NCBI RefSeq assembly: GCF_001949145.1
Contig: NW_019091577.1
Span: 351,181-415,180, forward strand
Direction of reading: 5' to 3'
DNA: 64,000 bases
Origin: Acanthaster planci
Lineage: Eukaryota; Echinodermata; Asteroidea; Valvatida; Acanthasteridae
Each line of letters begins with the position of its first letter. Position 1 is the stretch's first letter. The position numbers and the translations under genes were made by a program. The notes under the pieces were generated by a model that ran no database searches, had not been told where the DNA came from, and saw only the letters and a list, made by a program, of their open reading frames with translations. Below are positions 1 to 12,500 of this stretch, one piece after another.

Positions 1-1094
1 TGTGGGGTAGGAAGGTTCCCCAAATGATTAGTAATGAATGGCAAGGGCCGGGCAAAACACTGACAGTACAAACTTTGAGACAAGTGTCGTGTATATTTCA
101 CCATACAAACAAAATAATTAAAATGATTTAAACGCTGATTTGCTGTAAAAATGATCATCTGTGACAGAGAACGGAATGAGCACCAAACATGACAATCAGT
201 CCCGCTTCAGTGTACTATACGCGCCATGACATGAAGTGACTCCTACATTTACAGCACAAATTAATAAATAATACCTTGGAAATCCCCCATAATTCTATGA
301 ATGTCCGAATTAGTAAATGATGTATATTGAATTCTCCTTAAGCTTCGTTCAGCTCAGTTCCCGAAATACAAAGTCCGAGCACGATTTCAAGCACAAGTAA
401 ATCGATGCAGCAGGGATAACATCAAAGCTTTGCTTTCGACAATGGAAGTTTGCACCTGCATAAGAAAACCAAAAATCTCCAAAATACAGATTCATTTAGG
501 AATTTGAAATTTCAAACTAAGGTAGAGTAAAACACTAAGGTTCAGTCTCAAGGTTCGTAATACCAATTCTTGATTCTTGTAAAGGCCTGGAACCCCCACC
601 CCCCCATATCAGACTGTTTAATGACGGCATGGTGTCTAGGCTTCTTGTAATAACAAATTTTTACCGTTTTCTTGGCACCAGTCTTGCCTCGATTAGACTG
701 CTGAACCAAGAAAATGGTTGACGTATTTTAGGGCAAGAAGGCCGAGCATCATGCCACTCCATAAAATCTCATGCACAGGGAGTTCCAGTCCTTTATATTT
801 TCAGTGAAGTGATCCTTGATTTCCATGGCAACTCCCCATTTTGAGAGAGGCTACTCAAAAATGTGATTTGATATCCCCCCTTATCATAACAGCCACCATT
901 AACATTGTCATGAGCACCGTCAGAATTGGTTTAGACCGATGGCATAGGTTAGAATCATAATAACAGCAGATGCTGGCTTTTATTTGAAGTAAATATCTTG
1001 TTACGTTTACCGTCGTGCACTCAAATTGAAGCATATCAATGCAATGTGATATACGTCATATTCATGATCGTTGTTCTGTCCTATTACAATGCAG
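1..1094. other. Left edge, probably intron 2 of gene A
   Basis: No exon could be recognised here. In the other genes exon 1 (the ectodomain exon) and exon 2 (the FDLVC exon ending in SDW) lie upstream of exon 3. Neither is found in this stretch, so they are probably to the left of the window. The segment ends with a splice acceptor at 1093-1094. I see no clear repeat or RNA gene. Confidence 0.5.
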
Positions 1095-4000
1095 GTTAGG
1101 TCGCAAGAAAGCTCTGTCGCTCTCCCTGCTACTCTGGGTGGTCGGTTTCATAGTCACTACCTTTTCGGTCAATATCTATATGTACATGGCGTTTCGTTTT
1201 ATATCTGGATTTGGTGAATATGGCGCCTACCTTTCCAGCTTTGTCTTGGGTAAGAGACATAATTCCTTCCTGTGTCTTTTTCCTCTCGGCGGCATTTATT
1301 ATTGCTAGCTACCTATTATTACTCCGTGCAAATTTATGTTTTTGAATGTAATCGCAGTTGATAATACCCGATGCTTTCTGGGAAGTTGTAAGAAAATATG
1401 TCATCCTGGCTGTAGGACACAGGCTCCCGTTGCATTGATGAACAGAAGGCCAGAATTCCTTCAGCCCCTCGACATTGGCGCCGGTATGCCCTCGGTTCCT
1501 GTGGTAATGGCTTGCCTCTTTGTCTTTTTCAGCGGTTGAGAACGTCCCCGATTCTTGGCGCACAGCTGTAACCATGTTGTTTGGCATAACTTACGCCGTT
1601 GGGTATTTCTTCCTGGCAACAGCTGCCATGTACGTCAGAGAGTGGCGCCCTCTTTGTCTAATTATGTCCCTCGCGACAGTTCCTCTACTTTTTCCGTTGC
1701 CGTAAGTATGATGTGTTTTTGCAGTGAAACTGTTCATAGAGCCATGGCATGAAGTCGCTGCTTGTATTGGGAAAATCTGCATCATTTTAGTGAAATTCGC
1801 ATCTCCGGCTGTTTACACGCATTTGCACACGTCACACTGACTGCCACGGCTATTCTTCCCTGTGGGACCGTGACGCATTATAAGGGGGGATTTCCGGCTC
1901 GAGTTGAGTGTAAAATAAGATCGCAGGGCAGAGGCCCACCTTGTTCCTTTACCGCTCGTCCTTGTAAACGTTCCTTCGTCTATGTCGTATAGGCCTGTGA
2001 ATTTTACTGAAGTTCATTAACCTTTGGTATATGTATAATTAAACATGTAGATTTGTGCAGGAATCCATCAGTTGGCTGGTGTCTAAGGACAAACTGAAGG
2101 AAGCCGATGCAGTTATCAGGAGAGTGGCCAAGTTCAACAAGAAGACCTTGCCGGATGTTCTTTTCGATAAAGAGGATGATCAAAACGAAATGGTAAATGG
2201 GATATTACCGTACTGAGATTTTAAACTACATTGCAATGTCCTCCTTTTCACTTGCTGTCTCTCGGTAAGGTGAGTATTAAACCTGAATATTGTTGGCTGA
2301 AAACAACTTCTCTGTTAGAAATGAGAAGCACAAAGTACACTTCACCAGCCAGTAAGGACTAAATGTGCGCATTGAACATTGCATGTGTATATTCGAATGC
2401 AGGAAGCGAGGGAGTCGGCAATACCTCCGTCCTTCATTGATTTGTACAGGACTCCAAACATGGCGGTCAAGACAATCAACATGCAATATAACTGGTAGGT
2501 GCAAAGCACAGTTATGTTTCGTCGCAATATTTTTTTGTGTATACAGATCTGATTCCTTAGTACTGCGAACCGGTGTTGGTTACCAGTGAGCTTATTGAAT
2601 AAATGGTGTTGCTGTGTCGTGCATCTCTCAGGTTGGTCAACAGTCTGGTGTACTACGGCCTGTCGCTGAGCACCGGCGATCTCGGCGTGGACGACTACTG
2701 GGCTTTCTTCGTGTCCGGCGCCGTGGAGATCCCAGCCCTGGTGTACGCCACTTTTGGCGTGGAGTGGTTCGGTCGGAAATGGAACACCGCGGTGCTGGAG
2801 CTTATTGGTGGCGTCGCTTGCTTGGTAGCCATCTTCATTCGTAAGAAGTGTCTACCATGTATACCTTCGCATACAATGTCACGAAATATCCCCTTTAAGA
2901 TGGAAACGACAGTCCTTGGGTGAGATCTAACCTGAGATCTCACCGCCGTGCACGCGTAGGTACAGGTCTAGGCCGTGCCGGGTGTGCGCAACCGATTTCT
3001 CACAGACGTCATTGGATCATTCAAGTGTTACAGGGCTCATGCTCGGAGTCCGGTTGAAAATCGTCCCTCTGCTTGTCTCCTCTTTGCCGCTCGAGGGTGC
3101 ACAGCTGATGGTAACCCTGTACAAACAAACATTTCACGGGGGCAGAAATGATTTCATTCACTGTAGGGCCTTTACTTGTTAAGCTCAGCCCGATGGATGA
3201 AAGTTTACCATATAAAATATAGCGACCACATGTAAAACCAACGGTGGATACTGGTGTATCAGAGGACACGTGAAGTGCAAGGTGTCATACATATTTGTAA
3301 CAATAGCTCTCAGGTACAATACTATTTGTAGTAACCGAAGGAGGTTCACCTGGATGTGTTGTTCTCTCCCACCAGCCATTGGGATCTGGCGGACTGTGGT
3401 GTCAATGATTGGCAAATTCTGTATCTCTGCGACGTTTAGTATAATATACCTGTATTCCAGCGAGCTGTTCCCAACACCTATTAGGTAGGTTTACATAGGA
3501 TACAAGGTTCCCCACATGTATGAATTACATGTATAGGCCACGTACGACAGGTCGCCACAGTATTGGGTGTCCCTTCGATTTTTAGGTGCACAATGTACAT
3601 GTCCATTTATATATGAGAGAGTCGCTCTGTGCAAAACCCAATTAAGTGCTTTTCGCTACTGGAAGGCGCCATCAGGAAAGTCCAGAGAATTTTTGCTGGA
3701 TCCGCCAATACTTCATGGAGTGTGCAGTGCACCTAAGCCAGCACAGAGACCTAGTTTCCCTTCTTGTGAATATTACCCTCACCCGGTACACGATCAGAGT
3801 TTTCCCCTGGTGTTTGCTTAAGCCTTAAAGTCCATAGAGGAAGGCTTTAAAAATAGTTTCTTTCTTATGCAAGGGCCGTTGGCATCGGTATGTGTTCCGT
3901 GTCGTCTCGCATCGGTGGCATCATCTCTCCTCTCGTCCTGCTGTTGGGGCGCAATGTGCCGTCAATCGTGTTCGGGTCCAGCGCGATTGCGGCGGGAATA

Positions 4001-4756
4001 CTGGTGTTCTTCTTGCCGGAGACGAAAGGACGCAAACTGCCCCAGACGCTGAAGGAGGCTGAGGCAATGGGAAAGTGAGTGTCAATATTCGTAATTATTG
4101 CTTTTTACTAAAAGTATCCCATCTCGATGCTCGCCACGAGTTAGAGTGCAGTTTCATCACTGATTACAAGTTCCCATTGGATGAACACTCACGTTGCACT
4201 TTAACTACTGGGTCAATGGTTCTGCGTCACTCTATGAGCAGTAGGCGTGGTTTAAACTGAAGTGACGTCTCACGACCTTGATGCAGGCACTGCCGATCTA
4301 AGTCCTGTTTGTTTCACACGAATCCGAATCTTGATTAGTAATCCATTTCGCTGGTTCACTGACGCCAGAACCCGGTTTATAGATGAAGCGAACCAGCTTT
4401 GGGACTACTGATTGACTGATACGTACTTTGTTCTCAAATAACCTTGCCTTTTTGAAATCCGAAATCTGTGATTTTGGTTGTTATGCCTAATTGATACACC
4501 ATAATAGCATTTATAGATTCTCGATTCCATAAACCGTGTTCGAAGCGTGATAATAAGTATTATATCTGGCATTAGGTGTAAGTGCATGACTGCGAATGTT
4601 TCCAACGAGTCTGTGATCGAACTTGATGAAGTGGATCTCGACAAAGAGGGCGTCTTTGCGATTTCCAACGCAGCCTTCGACCACGGAGAGGAGAAGAAAT
4701 GTCGCGACTTCTCGCAGCAGTTCACACGAAACCACCGGGAGTCTTCGCATATGTAA
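1095..4756 (+). CDS. SLC22-family transporter, gene A (type I), 5' partial
   Basis: Exons 3-10 of a multi-span solute carrier: 1095-1249, 1533-1701, 2051-2192, 2403-2494, 2632-2840, 3376-3484, 3874-4074, 4576-4756 (stop TAA). All introns are GT-AG and the frame stays open, giving about 418 residues. SLC22 marks seen are LGRKKA after TM2, the WLVSK segment after TM6, a second motif A (FGRKW) after TM8, ELFPTPIR after TM10, and [13 protein letters not shown] after TM12. The family moves organic cations, anions or zwitterions across the plasma membrane; the substrate cannot be read from sequence. The nearest relatives are genes C and D. Oddity: the usual SKGKLEEA reads SKDKLKEA, so the glycine is replaced by aspartate. 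The tail ends ESSHM. Exons 1-2 are not in the window, so a 5'-truncated pseudogene cannot be excluded. Confidence 0.88.
4118..4275 (+). repeat. Interspersed repeat ending GGTTTAAACTGAAGTGACGT
   Basis: Lies in intron 9 of gene A. It shares the block around GGCGTGGTTTAAACTGAAG and the preceding roughly 100 bases (a patchy match) with two copies in intron 2 of gene E, near 37190-37370 and 37435-37600. Class unknown; boundaries are approximate. Confidence 0.5.
4304..4416 (+). repeat. Short interspersed element, copy 1 (MITE-like)
   Basis: Matches 62753-62866 over about 112 bases, including TCCGAATCTTGATTAGT near the start and GGTTCACTG in the middle. The two ends are partly inverted with respect to each other (GATTAGTRATCC against GGGAYYACTGAT), which fits a small non-autonomous DNA element. 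It lies in intron 9 of gene A. Confidence 0.5.
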
Positions 4757-4827
4757 ATCGACATGTATACTCTGCAAAAAAAGAAGTCTCGTGTACTCAG
4801 GACTCGGCCTGGATCAAACCAGAACTC

Positions 4828-4833
4828 AATAAA
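4828..4833 (+). terminator. Candidate polyadenylation signal of gene A
   Basis: AATAAA lies 72 bases after the stop codon of gene A, a normal distance for a short 3' UTR. No transcript evidence. Confidence 0.5.
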
Positions 4834-7276
4834 GAGAGAGCTGTGACATGAACGTCCCAACTGTTGGAACTAAAATGGTGGATAATATGCGTTTAGTGTA
4901 CACGGACAATTAGTAAACAATAGTTGCATTTTGGTTTCAAAGTCTAAAGTTGGCGCTATTCTCTCTATATACAGCTCTGGATTTAACATTTACAGAGAGA
5001 CCTTTCAGAGCATATATTAGCATTTTGACCTGACTGATTGTGATAAATTTGTAGGTTTACAAAATGTGCCACTTGTATTCGTATCAATGTGGAATATGAA
5101 CCACCGTGAACATACAAACTCGCTATTGTCAACCTCAAGCTATTACGGTTTATTACCTAAATCTGCGTAACGATTACATTATATAATCAAATGCTCTTCC
5201 ATCTTGCTTCGGTACATGTTTTACATTAACTTCGAAAAATCTCTATCTTAATCCAACAGAGCTTCTGTGTTAAACAGTGTCGACAGTGTACTCACTTCTG
5301 GAATAGTCTTGGTGACCTGTTCCAAACATCCATTCTCTAAGTCACAACAAAGTTAAAACTCAATTATTCAACTCTTATAATGTTTAACAAATACTACTCT
5401 TGCCCGTCAAGTTCTTGGTGTCCTTGTTAAGTCCTTATCCGTCACTTGTATAGTAATAGTATTTGTCCTTAGGTTTTTGCACAACTTTAAACGTATGCTT
5501 CATCCAGTACCTGGTTTAATCGCGTGTATTATATGCAAAGAATCAATTTTGATGTGAAATGTCTAAAGTCAAGTGTGACCAGTCTACCCGGTTAGGCAGT
5601 TAGGTCACCTCATCCCTCCACTTCTAGCTTTGACAGTTTCTCTTTTCTGTCACATATTGAGCGTGATCGGTCGACCGTGAGTCACCTGGTCCCTCTACTG
5701 TCTTTCATATGTAACTCCGTAATACATGTAGGCTTACTGAATAATACCTTGTAGCGATGCTGTGTAGCGCCCTCTGCCATTGCATTATTCACCCAACTCT
5801 CTTGGCAATTGTGTGCTGTAGCAATTAATGCAGCTATGCGTGCGCCCGTGCAGGCGATCTGAATAGACTTTTTGTCTCTGCCCTGCATTCAACCAAAATG
5901 TGAAGCTTGGTATTGCACCACCCTCTTTTGTTGGGCGTGGGGGGCGGGCTGCTTGAGAGATTAAAAACTGGGTCACTCTGCTGGAGAGCCTGCTGGAGTG
6001 AACATCGTTTGGCAACCGTAGCACGTACGTTGTATTGTATGGTGTACTAACCGTTGCCCCATCTATTTCCATTGATTGATTGGCAAAGTCGTGATCAGTT
6101 GCATAGGAAGTTAGAACTTTTTTTATATTTTATTCAACCGATTGTGTGATAATATGCAATTGATTACAACGCCATTCAACGCTTAAAACCTTATTCGCAT
6201 ATTGCATAACTATTGGGTGCATTTGGAGATAGCTCGGCCATTGATGAGTTACGTAATAGTCCTCCTTGTTACATGTAAATTCACAAGTTGAGAATGGAAG
6301 GCCAGAATTAGTACAGAATCCATGTACGTGCTGTCTTGACTGTTCTCCAATGTGTTTTAATTCGTTGAGAAAAAAACACAAGATGGAAATTGAGACGTAT
6401 CAGCAACTTGGCAATAATACTACTCCTACTTTTTGAAGATAAGACTCTAGACATTGGTTATCTGTGTCTTCATTCAAAACACTTCCATTCTTGTAATTGG
6501 AGTGTATGAAAATTATGAGTTTTATAAAATGTGTATCTGAAAGACTAAGTTATCATGTGCACACTTTCTTTGATTAAATAAGTGCATGTGAACTCGAAAG
6601 AATTGGAAGTTATATTAAGTGAACAAACTCAGCCATGGGTATACCGATAAATCAATCAAAGAATAATGATGTGATACATTTAATTAACAGTATACATACA
6701 TATTATGTGAAATTTCCTTTTAATTTACAGCACTTTGACATCTGCGGTTTCATGTACGCGTTTGGCTAACCTAAGCCTTGTAGTTGATGGGTTTGTATAT
6801 GAAACTAAATACGCTTTTTATACTGGGAGTACGTGTACTAAGATCACCCGTGTTCTTGATTAGCAAAAACCGGTGGGTTGTCTTCCAAACTGCTGATGTA
6901 CCATACATGTAACTGATGAGACAATGCGTTTTCCATTATTGAAAATGGTAAATCAAATGTTGTAATGTGTACATATATAAAGTGTTCTTTATAATTGTGA
7001 ATGAACTGTTTTCATCCTATTTGCTAAACATTACGCCACATAGTTTGAAGGAAGAATTATTTTCATAACCATTTAGAATGCCTCCCTCCATTCTTCCATT
7101 TTCTGATTTATATTAACAGACTTATGGTACAGTGACTGATATACATGTATTTATGAAATTTCTTTTTTATGATTTGCAGATCTCTTGCAGATCACTCATT
7201 GAATGTCTTTTTTTTCAAATTGGGATCTAAGTAAATTCGCGTTTAAAATAGTTCAGTCTTTCTCACAAGCATTATT

Positions 7277-7540
7277 GTGGAACTTCAGAACTACCTGACT
7301 CCGTGGGTTTTACCCAGACTATTCCTCTGGGGTTTTCCTCCCACCTCTAAAACTGTAACTGCTTCTTGCTGTCTCCTCTTTGCTAATGTTGGTGAATGTG
7401 GGTCGTTTGGCGGCTGCCCGAGGCGTCCTTGTATGCCATCGGCTCAATCATGTTTAAATGTATTCATTGTATAGCGCATTTGAACATATCTATATGAAAT
7501 TTGCGCTTTAATAAATGAATAAATTGCAATTATAAATTAT
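7277..7540 (+). repeat. 5'-truncated SINE fragment
   Basis: Carries the body block ATTCCTCTGGGGTTTTCCTC and a following TGTCTCCTCT shared with 10013-10260; the same block is recognisable in the SINE at 40503-40786. The tRNA-like head is missing. The 3' end runs into AT-rich sequence with AATAAATGAATAAA. Confidence 0.55.
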
Positions 7541-7603
7541 ATTTATAACCGACAGTCGGGCATATATTGCCGGGCAAAACAGTTTGCCCTGACCCGTCGA
7601 GAG

Positions 7604-7781
7604 ACCGGTTCATACTACAGGCGATTGTGAAAGCGATTCAAATGTGACGTCACGAATGCTTAGAAGCGAAATTTCGCTCTAGTTGAAATGTGTTCAACTT
7701 TGGCGAATTCGCAGCGCGAAGATTTGAGCTGCCCTCATAAATTCGAGCTTGCGTTCGCTTTCTTTCAAAGTATGAACCGGC
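7604..7781. repeat. MITE-like element with short inverted ends
   Basis: The ends CCGGTTCATACT (7605-7616) and AGTATGAACCGG (7769-7780) are perfect inverted repeats about 150 bases apart. The interior has further partial inverted symmetry around GCGAA/TTCGC words. No coding capacity. Family not identified. Confidence 0.5.
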
Positions 7782-8404
7782 TTTAGCTCAGTGCGATCGC
7801 CATGACACACCAGAAATGTTAGTCAATTTGTACTTCGTAATGTTGTATGTGTCAAAATTTCTCATGATAAACCCACCCAGATTAAAAGAAGCATAATGCC
7901 CACCACTGTTTCCATGCAGTCAACGTTGACGTTGTAACTACTGATCCATGCCAATGATAATTGGAAAAATACTCAAGAAGTGTGACACATAGTGTCTATA
8001 CTCGATGATTACGATATGCCACGAGTGTAGAAGAAAAGATCTGATATAATTTAAATGAGATCTTACTGTCGAAGACTTCGGTCCACTCCGAAACAAAGAA
8101 CGGTTGGCGGAAAAAGTTCTTTGACAGTGCAAATAAACCAAGATACGGGGCGAATTCACATCCAATGAACAGCCAGAAATAGACGAAACAACACATGCCG
8201 ACACTCGTCGCAAATATATGGACAATTGGAAACAATAAAATACTGAACTCTAGACCCGGCTCATAAAATGTGTGTTCTGGAATTAGATTCAGCTGATAAG
8301 CACTTCCTTGATCAAGACGACCTTCAGGTTTCCCAGTTGCTCCTCTGACGAGTTACAGTCAGCAGATCATGATAATAAAGAACTGTTGACGTATCAACCC
8401 TAAA

Positions 8405-8965
8405 ACTGTTCCAATCCGCCCCGAGCAGAAGCACCCCCTCGTCGGTTGAAAAGAGATGCGGATGGTCAGGAGTGTCCAAATAGTTGGGAGCGACGCGACC
8501 GTGAGGCGTGCATTTCCTAGTCGTTCGTGAACCGGCGTAGTTTTAGGGAAGCGACTTAATACTAGCCCGTGAAACCTGGTGCGCTACTTTTTTTCAGTAG
8601 CTGGGGTGACCAATGATTCATGAAGAGGGCACAATGCAATTCACCATTTGAGACATTTCAAAAACGGAATCCATTACGTCGCTTCGATAGCTTAGTTAGT
8701 AGTGATTTGAACTACAGATCCATAGTCCCTGGTTCGAATCCGACCCATTTGCGCTATTTATTTTCCAATTTTATCATTGTGTTTGGGATTTCCTTTTTCA
8801 ATTGATGCAGAAACAGAGTCCAAGCATGAACCCTCTAAGAGTCTTGAGAAAAATAGCAGACCAGGTTTCACGGGTTAGTATCTAGTCACGTCCGTAGTTT
8901 AGTTCCGACCAAAGGAACCTCCGTTGTTGAGAAAGTAGCGCCCTCTCTTGGTCCAGCTAGAGGCC
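8405..8965 (-). repeat. Interspersed repeat split by a later insertion
   Basis: The two outer parts (about 8405-8547 and 8894-8965) together form a minus-strand copy of a repeat found uninterrupted at 16912-17100 and 31500-31695, with a partial copy at 58436-58585. Recognisable words are AAGCACCCCCTC, CGTTCGTGAACCGG and GCGCCCTCTCTTGG. The middle 346 bases are absent from the other copies and form a separate inverted-repeat element. Confidence 0.6.
8548..8893. mobile_element. Nested inverted-repeat element containing a tRNA-like box pair
   Basis: Interrupts the surrounding repeat. The ends are inverted copies: GCCCGTGAAACCTGGT near 8565-8580 and ACCAGGTTTCACGGGT near 8860-8875, with weaker inverted similarity outside them. 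The flanks TAGTTTTAG and TAGTTTAG may be an imperfect target duplication. Inside, TAGCTTAGTTAG (about 8689) and GGTTCGAATCC (about 8732) resemble the A and B boxes of RNA polymerase III promoters. No acceptor stem or convincing cloverleaf was found, so it is not called a tRNA gene. Confidence 0.5.
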
Positions 8966-9538
8966 CATAGGCCCATAATCCACCCCGAAATCTCCGTCTA
9001 CCTGTATTTATGTACTTTCCCCTCTTTTCCAGAACTAACCGCATTGTATACGTAGGCCTATGCTTCCAGACAGCAACAGAACACAAGTAAAATCTGGGGC
9101 ACGTGAGAAAGCTCTACTCTTTGAAAACGCCCGCCTCAACGCGAATAACGTCCCCTTGTATCAACAACGGATAGGGTGGGAGCCCGACACAATGCTTGCT
9201 CAATGCACGCGGCAAAGGTCCCCACTTATCACTTTGTCGTTGTGTACATAGCTGTTGATTGCATAACTCAAATGGCACATTTGCCTCAGCCTTGCGTTGA
9301 CATAGGAAAACAATTCACCCTGTGAAATGCCGGTTTTTTGGACCACAGAGCATTGGACGAATAGAAACTAAAGATAACCGAGAGGCCAGGCCTCAAGGGC
9401 AGATAACAGGGAGTTATAGTGGGGGAGTTTGGAAAGACAAAGGCCACTGGTAGAATAAAGTCGAGCATCATTTTAGGCACTGTGCAATGGTTTGGTAGTT
9501 TGCTTTATCGGTGAGGACTGTAGCGTGATTTTTCCAAC

Positions 9539-12500
9539 ATGAAGCTTGAGGAAATCTTGCCCCTTCTGGGGAACTTCGGCCGCTACCAGTTCTTCATGAT
9601 CTGTTATGGGGGCTTCTTGGCCATGACAACCTGCATAGTGACATTCGGCCACGTGTTCTACGCTGCTGAGACGGACCACTGGTGCAGCGTATTGCCCGAT
9701 GCTAATTGCTCGAGCTGGCCGGAACTGCAAGATAACTGCACCGATGTGAAGAAGTCCATCTTCCTGCCTCCTCCAGAGTCAAATGACAGCAAATATCCTC
9801 ACTCCAACTGCGATCAGTGGGACTTGCCGGATGGGTACGCGTTCGATCCGTACGTGCCACCCACTGACGTCGACAATTTCACTTATTCTGCCGTGCCCTG
9901 CGAAAGTGGGTGGATGTACGACACGTCGCAATACAAGACTACGATCAACTCAGATGTAAGTTATTCATAGCGAGTGCAGTTTCCCTAGAAAACCGTCATT
10001 TTGATGGGCTCGTATGGAAGGGGGAGTCAGGTTGGTGAAATGGTTCTTTCCTCGCTTTCCACATCTGCGGTTCGGGTTTGTTTCCCGGATCGGTCTACCT
10101 GTGGGTTGCGTTTTCAGTCCCTATCGGGTTTTTACCTGCCCAGGATATTCCTCTGGGGTTTCCTCCCATTGTAACCGCTTCACATTGTCTCCTCTACGGG
10201 TTTCTTCAGGCTTGCCAGCTACTGTGCCTAGGGCGCTTTTGAGGAATCTTTGGTGTCATTTAATACCAGAAATGATGAATACACCACACACTACCATTCT
10301 TATAAGGGGATTTTTCTGACATTATATTAATTGATAGACTTCGCACTGGTGCACTATTATGTCACAATTTCCCACATTATGTCGCATCAATTTGATGGCT
10401 TATTCATAGACACCGTGAGAAGACGCAACACGGGGATTTTGACGACTCGATACGGTGAAATTGTATGAGATACTCTGCACCACTGGGCAAGTTCGGGCGC
10501 GAACTATAGTTAGGCCAGCAAGCACTGTTAAGTTACACTCCAACGACCCCAGTCAGCCTATTTTTATATATCATTGTTACTCAAATTTCAGCGTATGCTG
10601 CGATTCTCGTAGCGTACAAGGTCACTGAAATCTCGCGCAATTATTTTCATGTGAATGGTTCCCTCTGTAATGATAAATGAGATATGTTATTGGTAACCAG
10701 CGGTGCAACCATACCCCTGAGTCCCAAATGGTCGACTAGACATGTCAGTCTATATTCAACTATGGTCGTCGCTCGAACTTGCCCGTCACTGTTCGCTGGT
10801 GCATTTATATGATCACTATTTATAGAGTTACACCAGATTAATACGATCGATTGCCTACACGCACAGTAAGAAGAGACAAAATAGGTATTTTGTGGACGCA
10901 GTTTTGTTTCGTTGTTAATTCTTCTTTTGCTTTTTCACCATTCATAGAAAATGTCACTTCTTTACATTACAATTCCCTCACTGCTTAATTTCTTACTCGG
11001 TCGAAGTTTGATCTGGTGTGCGACACAGAGAATCTGCCAAGCCTTGCGCAGTCCATCTACTTCGTGGGTTTCCTGGTCGGATCGCTGGTGTGCGGCTCAC
11101 TGTCTGATTGGTAAGCAGACGATCGTAGCAAACTGCCTAACCGAGAAAACGGCGCACTGGCAGAATCTGTTTCCTATCCCGTCGGGGAGCAGGTATTATC
11201 GACAGCACTGTTGTCGTCGAGTTGATCACACGGTCCAGTAACACCCCAACAGTAATGTCAATTTCTTCTTTGTTATAAAGATAATCACTTCCTTTGGGGC
11301 ATGTGATTAGTAAGGGGTATTGCAGCATACCTGTGTACAAAAATTGTTTATTTCTATGAAGTGAATTTTTATGTGTGGCCTTTGCCAGAAGTGGCGAGTT
11401 TCTTTTGCTCTCCAGTGTATATACAAAGGACCATAAACACAACCTGTAACCCTTTAATCACTCAGCCCAACCCGATGGTAGATCTGTCTTTCAGTTTGCA
11501 TGGGAAGCAAATTGAACGTTCAACCCTGGTTCTCAACAACTTGGGCCTCAAAGCGCAGAGTTTACTTCATTAGTGTTAACATGGGTATAAAGTACTCAGT
11601 ATTTTATGAGAGGTATTTATTATGTAATGTGTTAATATTAACCCGGGATATCACACTCTTGGTGATTTGTTCTTTTTTCTCGTGGCCCGCCATAGTCTTG
11701 GTCTTCAAAAGCTGCGCATGTGACGGAGCAAAAGAAAGTTCTTTATCTTGTAATAATATTAGACATGGGAAGGCTGAAGCAAAGGAGAAGTCCAAAAGAA
11801 AAAAAATAACCAAAAATTTAAACTCTTTTTTTCCCTCTAAGGATTGGTCGTAAGAAGGCGCTCTTTGTGGGTCTCATCTCATACGTAATCGGTTCTCTTG
11901 TCACTACGTTTTCTGTCAACATCTACATGTACATGGGTTTTCGTTTTCTCGCTGGTTTCGGCAATATTGGCACCTACATTACCATCTACGTGCTTGGTAA
12001 GTGCTTTGCAATAATTTTTTTTCCTATGACTTTCAAATTGGGCATACCTGTTGTTTCAATGGCTCTTCGAAAATATGGCTGCACCTCTTGCGTCTGAAAT
12101 TCACTGATATCCCAGCAAGTTCATTTTCTGATTTTGCAGTTCTTGAACTTATTGGGAAGCCTTATCGTACCCGAGGTTCTCTGACACTTAGCGTGTGCTT
12201 CGCCCTGGGGTATTTCGTGTTGGCACCCATAGCGATGCACGTCCACGAATGGCGGACTCTGTGCCTGATCATGGCCTCGACGACGATTCCCTTGTTCGTC
12301 CCGCTTATGTGAGTAGTTCGCCGACCTTTTACTATTCACGTTGGCCATTTTGAAGTGAAAGTGAGGCAACTCCCATTACAGAATTTCTAGAGAGTTTCTA
12401 ATGTGTGCGAAAGAGGTTGAAGCAATCAGGGAAATTTATAGATTACTATCCTTTGGGTGATGGTTCCAAATTATGATTGAAAAGTCACTTCACCTTTATT

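Larger units (their letters stand above)
4834..9538. other. A-B intergenic spacer
   Basis: AT-rich non-coding DNA with no supported gene. It holds a MITE-like hairpin (7604-7781), a SINE 3' fragment (about 7277-7540) and a repeat interrupted by another element (8405-8965). The last 300 bases before gene B resemble the 5' flank of gene E (about 35548-35826), so they probably contain the type II promoter. No TATA box could be assigned. Confidence 0.6.

Noticed and set aside
4405-4860. 151-codon minus-strand frame over exon 10 of gene A
   Set aside because: Antisense shadow of the tail exon; similar shadows occur over the same exon in C, F and G because codon use there is GC-rich.
8685-8750. 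Possible tRNA gene
   Set aside because: A- and B-box-like words are present, but no acceptor stem or plausible anticodon arm; it sits inside a repeat.
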